A stretch of DNA of 64,000 nucleotides from contig SVLP01000006.1 of the NCBI GenBank assembly GCA_015067895.1, forward strand, positions 27,832-91,831, given 5' to 3'. The first letter of the stretch is position 1; the number at the start of each line of letters is the position of its first letter. Both the position numbers and the translations under genes were made by a program. The notes beneath the pieces were generated by a model. The model saw only the letters and a program-made list of their open reading frames with translations, did not search any database and was not told the origin of the DNA. Source of the stretch: Oscillospiraceae bacterium (lineage in GTDB: Bacteria; Bacillota_A; Clostridia; Oscillospirales; Oscillospiraceae). Positions 56,041 through 64,000 of the stretch are shown here, piece after piece.

Positions 56041-56739
56041 TTGTCCATCCACACTTCCCACAGAAAGCGGGTGAAGGAGCGGTTCCGCATCGAGGGACTG
56101 GAGGGCTTCGACGAAGTCCACGCCCTGGAGCTGCTGCTCTTCTACGCCATCCCCCAGGGGGATGTGAATCCCCTGGCCCACAGACTTCTGGAGCATTTCG
56201 GCAACCTGCGGCAGGTGTTGGAGGCTCCCACCGAGCAGCTTCTGGCTGTGGACGGGGTGGGAGAGCACACCGCCGTGCTGCTGGGCCTGGTCAAGGGCCT
56301 GGCGCAGAAGTATCTCATCAGCGAGGACAAGGACATCAAAGTCCTGCGGACGCTGGAGGAATGCAGCCGTTACCTGATGGATCGGTTCGTGGGCCGTCGG
56401 GACGAGACGGTGCTGCTGCTGTGCCTGGACGCCAGACGCAAGATCCTGGCCTGCCGGGTCATCAGCGAGGGCAGCGTCAACTCCGCCGAGGTCAGCACCC
56501 GCAAGGTGGTGGAGGCGGCCCTGACACTGAACGCCACCAGCGTTGTCCTGGCCCACAACCACCCCAGCGGCATCGCCGTGCCCAGCATGGAGGACATCGT
56601 CACCACCCGCCGGATGGCCATGGCTCTGGATGCCGTGGGCGTGATGCTGGAGGATCACATCGTGGTGGCGGACAGGGATTATGTTTCCCTGCGGGAATCC
56701 AATTATTACGACCCGGATGATTGCCGGCTGATGGTGTGA
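56041..56739 (+). CDS. radC: RadC-family JAB-domain protein
   Basis: A 232-residue protein: N-terminal helix-hairpin-helix region (LLAVDGVGEHTAVLLGL, about 65-80) and C-terminal RadC/MPN (JAB) domain (about 105-228) with the metal motif HNHPSG and downstream Asp (SMEDIVTT). Its role in repair is uncertain despite the name. Start TTG 56041 is chosen because GAGGTGA lies seven bases upstream and the product then starts like family members (SIHTSHRKRVKERFRIEGLE); ATG 56014 has no ribosome binding site. Ten bases before uvrB. Confidence 0.88.
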   Translation: MSIHTSHRKRVKERFRIEGLEGFDEVHALELLLFYAIPQGDVNPLAHRLLEHFGNLRQVLEAPTEQLLAVDGVGEHTAVLLGLVKGLAQKYLISEDKDIKVLRTLEECSRYLMDRFVGRRDETVLLLCLDARRKILACRVISEGSVNSAEVSTRKVVEAALTLNATSVVLAHNHPSGIAVPSMEDIVTTRRMAMALDAVGVMLEDHIVVADRDYVSLRESNYYDPDDCRLMV

Positions 56740-56748
56740 GGAGGTATT

Positions 56749-58710
56749 ATGGACAGATTCAAGCTCGTATCCGACTATAAGCTCTCCGGCGATCAGCCCG
56801 AGGCGGTGGCGAAGCTCAGCTATGGCGTGGATATCGGTCTGCGGGAGCAGGTTTTGCTGGGTGTCACCGGCTCCGGCAAGACCTTCACCATGGCCTCCGT
56901 CATTGAGAAGGTCAACAAGCCCACATTGGTGCTGGCCCACAACAAGACCCTGGCCGCCCAGCTCTGCTCCGAGTTCCGGGAGTTCTTCCCGGACAACGCC
57001 GTGGAGTATTTCATTTCCTACTACGACTATTATCAGCCCGAGGCCTACATCGCCCACACGGATACCTACATCGAGAAGGATGCCTCCGTCAACGAGGAGA
57101 TCGACCGGCTCCGCCACAGTGCCACCTCCGCCCTCTTTGAGCGGCGGGACGTGATCGTGGTCAGCTCGGTGAGCTGCCTGTACGGTCTGGGCGACCCCAT
57201 CGATTATAAGTCCATGGTGGTGTCATTGCGCGTGGGCAACGAGTATCCCCTGGACTCTGTGCTCAAAAAGCTGACGGAGATCCGCTATGAGCGTAACGAC
57301 ATCGATTTCTCCCGAAACAAGTTCCGGCTCCGGGGCGACACCCTGGAAGTTTACCCCGCCTACTGGTCGGGCAGGGCCATCCGGGTGGAGTTCTTCGGGG
57401 ACGAGGTGGACAGGATCAGCGAGATCAACGCCGTCACCGGCATGGCCGAGCGGTACCTCGACCATGTTGCCATTTATCCTGCCAGCCATTATGTGGCTTC
57501 TTCGGAAAAGCTCCACCGGGCCATGATGGACATCCGCCGGGAGTGCGACGAGCAGGTGGCCTTCTTCCGGGCCCAGAACAAGCTGGTGGAGGCCCAGCGC
57601 ATCGCCCAGCGGACGGCCTACGACCTGGAGATGCTCACCGAGATCGGCTTCTGCAACGGCATCGAGAATTACTCCCGGGTCATCCAGGGCCGGGCACCGG
57701 GCACCCCGCCCACGACCCTGCTGGACTATTTCCCCAAGGATTTTCTCATGTTCATCGACGAGAGCCACGTGACCCTGCCCCAGACCCGGGCCATGTACGC
57801 CGGTGACCGCAGCCGCAAGGACGCGCTGGTCAACTACGGCTTCCGGCTGCCCTCGGCCTACGACAACCGTCCCCTGAATTTCCAGGAATTCGACTCCAAG
57901 CTCAATCAGGTCATCTATGTCTCTGCCACCCCCGCCGAGTACGAGCGTACCCGGTCGAGTCAGACCGTGGAGCAGGTGATCCGTCCCACGGGACTGCTGG
58001 ATCCCATCGTGGAGGTGCGGCCCATCGACGGCCAGATCGACGACCTGATCGGCGAGATCAACGCCCGCACCGCCAAAAACGAGCGGGTGCTGGTGACTAC
58101 CCTGACCAAGAAAATGGCCGAGGATCTGACCAGCTACTTCCAGAAGGCGGGGATCAAGGTGCGCTACATGCACTCGGACATCGCCGCCATGGAGCGCATG
58201 GAGATCATCCGGGATCTGCGGATGGCGAAATTCGATGTGCTGGTGGGCATCAATCTGCTCCGCGAGGGTCTTGACCTGCCCGAGGTCAGTCTGGTGGCCA
58301 TTCTGGACGCGGACAAGGAGGGCTTCCTGCGCAGCGAGACCAGCCTGATCCAGACCATCGGCCGCGCCGCCCGAAATGCCGAGGGAAAAGTCATCATGTA
58401 TGCCGACACCGTGACGCCCTCCATGCGGGCCGCCATCGACGAGACCGCCCGCCGCAGGGAAATTCAGGATGCCTATAACAAGCGAAACGGCATCGTCCCC
58501 AAGACCGTCATCAAGTCCGTCCGGGATCTGATCGAGATTTCCACGCCCACCGCCGAGCGCAAGAGCCGCACCGGCGTGAAGATGACCAAGGCCGAGAAGG
58601 AACGGGAGATCGCCCGTCTGGAGAAGCAGATGAAGGAGGCCGCCCGGATGATGGAGTACGAGTACGCCGCTGTGCTCCGGGATCAGATCATCGAGCTGAG
58701 AGGCAAATGA
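56749..58710 (+). CDS. uvrB: UvrABC excinuclease subunit B
   Basis: A 653-residue helicase-like repair protein. Walker [13 protein letters not shown] (about 39-50); the beta-hairpin that verifies damage ([20 protein letters not shown], about 92-111); the DESHVT motif (about 338-343); helicase motif VI region QTIGRAARN; and a C-terminal UVR domain (about 618-652) that binds UvrA/UvrC. GAGGTATT precedes the ATG. It is co-transcribed with radC and close to uvrA; uvrC is not in the window. Confidence 0.97.
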   Translation: MDRFKLVSDYKLSGDQPEAVAKLSYGVDIGLREQVLLGVTGSGKTFTMASVIEKVNKPTLVLAHNKTLAAQLCSEFREFFPDNAVEYFISYYDYYQPEAYIAHTDTYIEKDASVNEEIDRLRHSATSALFERRDVIVVSSVSCLYGLGDPIDYKSMVVSLRVGNEYPLDSVLKKLTEIRYERNDIDFSRNKFRLRGDTLEVYPAYWSGRAIRVEFFGDEVDRISEINAVTGMAERYLDHVAIYPASHYVASSEKLHRAMMDIRRECDEQVAFFRAQNKLVEAQRIAQRTAYDLEMLTEIGFCNGIENYSRVIQGRAPGTPPTTLLDYFPKDFLMFIDESHVTLPQTRAMYAGDRSRKDALVNYGFRLPSAYDNRPLNFQEFDSKLNQVIYVSATPAEYERTRSSQTVEQVIRPTGLLDPIVEVRPIDGQIDDLIGEINARTAKNERVLVTTLTKKMAEDLTSYFQKAGIKVRYMHSDIAAMERMEIIRDLRMAKFDVLVGINLLREGLDLPEVSLVAILDADKEGFLRSETSLIQTIGRAARNAEGKVIMYADTVTPSMRAAIDETARRREIQDAYNKRNGIVPKTVIKSVRDLIEISTPTAERKSRTGVKMTKAEKEREIARLEKQMKEAARMMEYEYAAVLRDQIIELRGK

Positions 58711-58718
58711 GGCCGCAA

Positions 58719-58746
58719 AAAGCCCGCCGGGGTTCCGGCGGGCTTT
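58719..58746 (+). terminator. Terminator after uvrB
   Basis: AAAGCCCGCCGG / CCGGCGGGCTTT, loop GGTT. Nearly identical to the hairpin at 59178-59205 on the far side of the repeats. Confidence 0.85.
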
Positions 58747-58764
58747 CAGCATGTCGAAAAACCC

Positions 58765-58944
58765 CTTGCCTCCCCCATTTATGGGGGAGGTGTCGCGATG
58801 GGTTCGGGCAAAGCCCGGAGCCATCGTGACGGAGGGGGTCTGCCCGTTTTTCTGCGAAAAACGGGATTTTCCGAATATTTGCGCTGCAAATATTCGGACT
58901 CCCCCCGCCCTTCGGGCACCCCCCTCGTAAACGCGGGGGGCAAG
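58765..58944. repeat. Repeat R1, tandem copy a
   Basis: Starts CTTGCCTCCCCCATTTATGG and ends GGGGGGCAAG. It contains a GTTCGGGCAAAGCCCGGAG hairpin instead of the GAGCGAAGCGAGG core, and GAATATTTGCGCTGCAAATA TTC palindrome. First unit of a 210-bp tandem pair. Confidence 0.88.
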
Positions 58945-58974
58945 AAAACCACCTTTCAGACTGTCGAAAAACCC

Positions 58975-59153
58975 CTTGCCTCCCCCATTTATGGGGGAGG
59001 TGTCGCGATGGGTTCGGGCAAAGCCCGGAGCCATCGCGACGGAGGGGGTCTGCCCATTTTTCTGCGAAAAACGGGATTTTCCGAATATTTGCGCTGCAAA
59101 TATTCGGACTCCCCCCGCCCTTCGGGCACCCCCCTCGTAAACGCGGGGGCAAG
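58975..59153. repeat. Repeat R1, tandem copy b
   Basis: Offset by exactly 210 bp from copy a and differing at only a few bases, so the duplication is recent. The whole 58711-59207 gap contains only terminators and these copies. Confidence 0.88.
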
Positions 59154-59177
59154 AAAACCACCTTTCACGACAGTCTG

Positions 59178-59205
59178 AAAGCCCGCCGGGGATCCGGCGG
59201 GCTTT
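59178..59205 (-). terminator. Terminator of the LTA-synthase-like gene
   Basis: AAAGCCCGCCGG / CCGGCGGGCTTT, loop GGAT, just past the leftward gene's stop. Confidence 0.85.
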
Positions 59206-59207
59206 GC

Positions 59208-60704
59208 TTATGCATCAGGGTCGTTGTGGAAATTTTCGATGTAATAATCCGAAGCCTTGCTCAGCTCGGAGTTGAACCGATCGTAGCCCCAGCGCTCCGC
59301 CAGGGTGGGCAGGTCGGAGAAGAGGTTCACGCCCAGGCCCAACCGGTCACCCTCGATGGTGCAGCCCATGGCCGCCAGGGTGGTGGGGAAGAGGTCAACG
59401 CCGCAGTATTCCCGGTTCTTGGTGTTGTCCGACTCCAAAGCGGAGTTGAGGATGCAGTGGTAGACCATGCGCTGGTAGTCTTCGTCGACATTGCGCTGGA
59501 AGTAGCCATTGTCCATGGAGAGGTGGTCGCCGGTGATGATGACGGTGGTGTTCTCGTAGAAGGGCTGCTCCTGCAGCCACCGGACAAACTCCAGCACCTG
59601 ACGGCTGGAGCAGGAGATGGACTGCTCGTAGGTCTCCTCAAATTCATCGGTGCAATAGGCGCACTGATAGCCGCCGATGTGGTGGGTGTCCACGGTGAGC
59701 ATGGTGAAGGCGAAGGGCTCGTCCTGCTGAGAAATCTCCGTCAGCTCCTGCTTCGCGTACTCGAAGAGGTGCAGATCCTCCATGCCCCACCAGACGAAGT
59801 ACTTGGGCGGTACGATGCCGTCCTTTCTGGCGGTGTAGATGTCGTAGATGGTATCGGTGCCGTGGGTCTGGTAGTAGGTCTTCCGGCCGCCGAAATTGGC
59901 GTCGGAGCCGCAGAGGAAGGAGGTATGGTAGCCCGCGTCATCCAGAATGCCGGTGATGGAGCTTACGCCGGGCAGGAACACGCCGTCGGTGCCGTAGCCG
60001 TTTTGCCAGTCGCTGATGCCCTCGGGGGTCTTCAGGGGGATGCCCGCAGTCTGGGCCACGATGGCGCCGATGGTCCAGCTGGCGCCGTTGGTGGCGTGGA
60101 AGCCGCCGACACCGTCATTGTGGGAGAAGTTCAGATTGTCTTTTGCCAGCTCGTAGAGCTCCGGGATCAGGTTGACATGGGACGCGCCGCCCAACTCCTC
60201 GCTGAGATAGGTCGTCTCCATGGACTCCAGCATGATGTAGACCAGATTCCGCTTTTCCTCGGGGAAGGTGACCTCCACGGTGTCGGGATCCACGTATTCA
60301 TTTTCATACAGGCGGCTGCGCCAGATCATGTCCCAGATATAGTCCGTCAGCTCCACGTCCACGGCGGCATAGCCGAGCAGGCCGATGGATACGGCAGCAC
60401 TGGTCACGATGGACACCAGCCCCCGCACCGGGAGCTTGCGCAGCAGCAGAAGGATGGTACAGCTCAGACCCGTGCAGATAACAGCGGGCAGCAGACCCCG
60501 GAGCAGGTAGCTCTGCACCAGATCCGACTGGACACCGGACAGGCTGGATTGGAGGGTGAAGAGGATGGAGTCGAAGCCGATGCGGCCGTAGACCGTCACG
60601 AACCACCGGGCGGCGAAGAAGCACACGAAGGCCAACGCCAGCAATATGGTGAGCCCGACGGCGGTGGATATGCGGACAGGCCGCCGGGAAGCAGTTTTTG
60701 TCAT
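59208..60704 (-). CDS. LTA synthase / phosphoglycerol transferase family protein
   Basis: A 498-residue membrane enzyme of the sulfatase-like alkaline phosphatase superfamily. Three membrane helices (about 13-35, 66-88 and 93-116) precede an extracellular domain with ESMETTYL (metal ligand Glu), the likely Thr nucleophile in FHATNGASWTIGAIVAQTAG, and TVDTHHIGGY plus TGDHLSMD near the end as metal ligands. It may add glycerol phosphate to surface polymers or glycolipids. Shorter, with fewer helices, than Bacillus LtaS. GGAGGAACCTCC-type site lies before the ATG. Confidence 0.82.
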   Translation of the reverse strand: MTKTASRRPVRISTAVGLTILLALAFVCFFAARWFVTVYGRIGFDSILFTLQSSLSGVQSDLVQSYLLRGLLPAVICTGLSCTILLLLRKLPVRGLVSIVTSAAVSIGLLGYAAVDVELTDYIWDMIWRSRLYENEYVDPDTVEVTFPEEKRNLVYIMLESMETTYLSEELGGASHVNLIPELYELAKDNLNFSHNDGVGGFHATNGASWTIGAIVAQTAGIPLKTPEGISDWQNGYGTDGVFLPGVSSITGILDDAGYHTSFLCGSDANFGGRKTYYQTHGTDTIYDIYTARKDGIVPPKYFVWWGMEDLHLFEYAKQELTEISQQDEPFAFTMLTVDTHHIGGYQCAYCTDEFEETYEQSISCSSRQVLEFVRWLQEQPFYENTTVIITGDHLSMDNGYFQRNVDEDYQRMVYHCILNSALESDNTKNREYCGVDLFPTTLAAMGCTIEGDRLGLGVNLFSDLPTLAERWGYDRFNSELSKASDYYIENFHNDPDA

Positions 60705-61057
60705 GGGAGGAACCTCCTGAGAAAAAGCTGAAAATGATAAAAAAGCTGCCGAAACGACGCCAAAATCATATCAGATTTCCGGGGCAAAATCAAGGGCGGC
60801 AATTCTTAAGTTTTTGTGGAGGAAGGAATGTGCAGCAATATTCTTGCCCCCCGCATTTATGAGGGGGGATGGCCGCAGGCCAGGGGGGAGTCCTCATATT
60901 TGCAAAGCAAATATGAGGAAAGCCCGCTTTGCATAGCAAAGCGGGCAGACCCCCTCCGCCCTCGCTACGCTCGGCCACCTGAAGGTGAATTGCCCCGAAG
61001 GGGCAAGAGAGGCCACCCTGGGGTGCCCCTATAAATGGGGGAGGCAAGAGGGGTGAT
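60705..61057. other. Intergenic region dominated by repeat R1
   Basis: The first 138 bases are AT-rich upstream sequence of the LTA-synthase-like gene, with no clear promoter matched. The rest is repeat R1 (60843-61048). Confidence 0.6.
60843..61048 (-). repeat. Repeat R1, reversed full-length copy
   Basis: About 206 bp from CTTGCCCCCCGCATTTATGA to GGGGGAGGCAAG. It holds the ATATTTGCAAAGCAAATAT palindrome and a GCCCGCTTTGCATAGCAAAG hairpin, and an extra CCCCGAAGGGG hairpin. It gives the uninterrupted sequence needed to prove where the Mu-like element inserted. Confidence 0.88.
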
Positions 61058-61273
61058 TCATTCTTCGATCGGATAAAACCGGGGGCCGTGGTAATCGTTG
61101 CGATCCACGTGCTCATTCCACATGGCAGCCGGGCGTACCCAGATGCCCCGCTCACCGTAGAGGGCCTGGTAGACCACCATGTCCTCCATGGTCTCGGAAT
61201 GCTTCGCCACGTACAGGAGCCGGTACTCGTTGCCCTTGAAGTGGCGGTAAAGGCCGGGCTTCAGCTGAGTCAT
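61058..61273 (-). CDS. DUF1653 family protein
   Basis: A 71-residue protein with the DUF1653 pattern: MTQLKPGLYRHFKGNEYRLL, then HSETMEDMVVYQALYG and a final RFYPIEE. Function unknown; often found as a small cytoplasmic single-domain protein. Start ATG 61271-61273 overlaps the stop of the upstream gene (ATGA), so the pair is co-translated. Confidence 0.85.
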   Translation of the reverse strand: MTQLKPGLYRHFKGNEYRLLYVAKHSETMEDMVVYQALYGERGIWVRPAAMWNEHVDRNDYHGPRFYPIEE

Positions 61274-62655
61274 CCGCGCTCGGAGGAGAGGACGGTGGCG
61301 GCGTCGAACATACCCTCGTACCACTCGGGATGCTCTGCCAGGTTGGCGGCGGTGACCACGGTGCGGATCTGGCGGGCGTACTCGGGAGCGGTCATGCCCC
61401 AGTTCTCGCCGGAGCCGGTGCCCACGAAGTAGCGGAAGCCGTAGCCGTGGAGAGCGTCATACTTGGAGCCGGAGTAGGCCTCCTGACCCTTGATGTCGCC
61501 GCCGGTGGGGTAGACCAGGATGTCGGTCTCGCCCAGAACGGGGGCGATCTCGTCAAACCACTTGGTCATGTCCTCCTCCAGACCGGCCACGCCGAAGTCG
61601 GCGTATTCCATGTCGGCGTAGGTGTAGCAGGCGATGTCGTAGCCCTGGGCCCGGAGCTTGTCGGCCACGGCGCGGATGGCGTCGGCCTGATCCAGGGACA
61701 TACCGAAGAGTCCCTCATAGCCGGAGACGGCGATGGTGGCCCGGGCACCCTCGTAGGAGAAGTCGGGATGCTCCGCCAGGAAGGCGTTCAGGATGGGGAT
61801 CAGATCGAAGCTGCCCTCGGTCTCGCCCATCAGGCAGGTCAGCTCGCCGTTGGCGTTCACGGTCAGCCGGTCGGCAAAGCCGCCGCTTTTTTCCGTGTGG
61901 CTGTAGTAGTTGACGCCCTCCTGGGTCAGGAGGATGGGCTTCTTGCCCTCGGGCAGACGGATGGAGGTGCGGTTGACGCCGACGCTGCCGTCCTCGGCAG
62001 TGACGGGCACGGCGAAGTCGCTGAGACTCACCAGCACATAGCCGTTCTCGTAAAGCTGGTTCAGGATCCGGGAGAATTCATCGGTGGTGATGTAATTCTT
62101 CTTGTAGCGGCTGCCCCGGTCGGGATCGGCGGCGGCCTTCTCCAGATCGGCAACCAGGGTGCGGAAGCTCAGGTTGGGGATCCGGGCCAGGTCGTCCCAG
62201 ACCACCAGCTCCGCCAGGGCGGACTTGTAGCTGTTGTACAGGTTCAGAAGCTCGGTGTGGCTGGCCAGACCGCCGGAGTAGCCTGCCAGGGTCTTCATGG
62301 CGTTTTCGTAGTCATATTCGGCGGCCATGGCGGCGGCCCGGGACTTCAGAGTCTCGGCCTCCTCCCGCAGCAGCTCGGTGATCCGGTCGCTTTTGGCCTG
62401 GGCATCGGCCCGGTCGCGGGCCCGGCCAACGGAGCCGAAGATGAAGGACAGGCACAGCAGACCGGCCACGCCCAGGATGATAAAGGGCAGATACTTCTCC
62501 TTGAAGATCTGCTGCTTGCTCTTGCGGCGTTTGGGCCTGGGCACGATGGGCTTGGTCACATCGATCTCGTCGGGGCTGGGTGTATCGGTGACAGGGTGCT
62601 CAGGGATCTCAGGGATCACGGGGAGCTCCTGCTCGTTCAGGTTCTGTTCATCCAT
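61270..62655 (-). CDS. Membrane-anchored polysaccharide-deacetylase-like protein
   Basis: A 461-residue protein with an acidic/Pro-rich cytoplasmic tail, basic KRRKSKQQIFKEKY, one membrane helix (about 56-76), a coiled-coil segment (about 80-115) and an extracellular barrel. The barrel resembles NodB-type deacetylases (FRTLVADLEKA, YITTDEFSRILNQLYENGYV, KKPILLTQEGVNYY), but the usual metal-binding Asp/His motifs are not obvious. It may bind rather than cut glycans. Coupled to the DUF1653 gene. Confidence 0.65.
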   Translation of the reverse strand: MDEQNLNEQELPVIPEIPEHPVTDTPSPDEIDVTKPIVPRPKRRKSKQQIFKEKYLPFIILGVAGLLCLSFIFGSVGRARDRADAQAKSDRITELLREEAETLKSRAAAMAAEYDYENAMKTLAGYSGGLASHTELLNLYNSYKSALAELVVWDDLARIPNLSFRTLVADLEKAAADPDRGSRYKKNYITTDEFSRILNQLYENGYVLVSLSDFAVPVTAEDGSVGVNRTSIRLPEGKKPILLTQEGVNYYSHTEKSGGFADRLTVNANGELTCLMGETEGSFDLIPILNAFLAEHPDFSYEGARATIAVSGYEGLFGMSLDQADAIRAVADKLRAQGYDIACYTYADMEYADFGVAGLEEDMTKWFDEIAPVLGETDILVYPTGGDIKGQEAYSGSKYDALHGYGFRYFVGTGSGENWGMTAPEYARQIRTVVTAANLAEHPEWYEGMFDAATVLSSERG

Positions 62656-62746
62656 AGGCAGATACCGCCTTTCTTTGTAAATAGTCTATTCTATTATAGC
62701 GGATAGAGGGGAAAATTGCAAGGTGAATTGAGAAATTGGAAAAAGG

Positions 62747-62782
62747 AACACCCGGTGCAAATTCTCATCTGCATCGGGTGTT
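62747..62782 (-). terminator. Terminator closing array B
   Basis: AACACCCGGTGCA pairs with TGCATCGGGTGTT; on the minus strand it is followed by CCTTTTT. It ends the gdhA transcript after the hairpin array. Confidence 0.8.
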
Positions 62783-62784
62783 TG

Positions 62785-62948
62785 TCGATATATTTGCTGG
62801 TGCAAATTCGATATATGGGCTGCGCCCATTCGATATAGCTTCGCTTCGATATGATAGAAATCCCTTCTCACCCCGCAGGGTATATCGAGTGGACACACAT
62901 ATCGAGCGCGAAGCGCATATCGAAAATCCCGTCAGGGATTTATATCGA
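62785..62948 (-). repeat. TCGATAT-punctuated hairpin array B (3' UTR of gdhA)
   Basis: Read from gdhA, it matches array A unit by unit: AAATCCC/GGGATTT, GCGC/GCGC, GTG/CAC, ACCC/GGGT, linker, AGC/GCT, ATGGGC/GCCCAT and ATTTGC/GCAAAT, separated by TCGATAT four times and ATATCGA four times. Stems differ from array A by paired substitutions. It starts about five bases after the gdhA stop and runs to a terminator, the same position and orientation as array A. The rest of the gap up to 62656 holds no recognised feature. Confidence 0.85.
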
Positions 62949-62953
62949 TCTTT

Positions 62954-64000
<1,047 letters not shown>

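Overview
The window looks like a chromosomal segment of a gut Clostridia bacterium, most like the Oscillospiraceae/Ruminococcaceae. It has high-GC coding, Gram-positive ribosome binding sites, S-layer homology (SLH) surface anchors, VanW, FeoA/FeoB with a Cys-rich partner, and several families of intergenic palindromic repeats. I cannot name a species from sequence alone. No rRNA, tRNA or CRISPR array was recognised.

Layout. 1-3.9 kb: end of a sensor kinase, two small membrane proteins and two tandem CNNM/CorC-type transporters. 4.0-11.3 kb: a complete-ended Mu-like transposable element (7,285 bp, TGTAAT...ATTACA ends, 5-bp duplication TCCTC) inserted in a copy of a dispersed repeat. It carries repressor, Ner, MuA, MuB and GemA rightward, and Mor, major capsid and protease leftward, but no visible portal, terminase or tail genes. 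11.4-16 kb: anti-sigma and ECF sigma factor, an acyltransferase, an esterase and a NudC-type Nudix hydrolase. 16.2-32.3 kb: two very large secreted subtilases, each with an internal dockerin and each paired with a small cohesin-like/SLH protein, arranged as mirror-image divergent operons. 33-38.3 kb: a zinc-ribbon protein and an SLH-anchored sialidase. 38.4-46.3 kb: flavin reductase, condensation-type acyltransferase, aldo/keto reductase, the feoA-feoB-Cys-rich operon and a VanW protein. 46.4-58.7 kb: DNA repair genes mfd, uvrA, radC and uvrB, with pth and a small AT-rich regulator cassette. 59-64 kb: an LTA-synthase-like enzyme, a DUF1653 protein, a deacetylase-like membrane protein and the start-truncated gdhA.

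How the genes may work together. The 16-38 kb block reads as a surface degradation apparatus. SLH proteins with cohesin-like domains would hold dockerin-bearing proteases at the cell wall, next to an SLH-anchored sialidase. This would be a protease counterpart of a cellulosome, probably aimed at host glycoproteins; the pairing is inferred.

Non-coding structure is unusually rich. Two homologous arrays of TCGATAT-punctuated hairpins lie directly after stop codons, in the same orientation relative to the upstream gene, and show compensatory stem changes; they look like structured 3' untranslated regions. At least five other repeat families occupy the gaps between genes.
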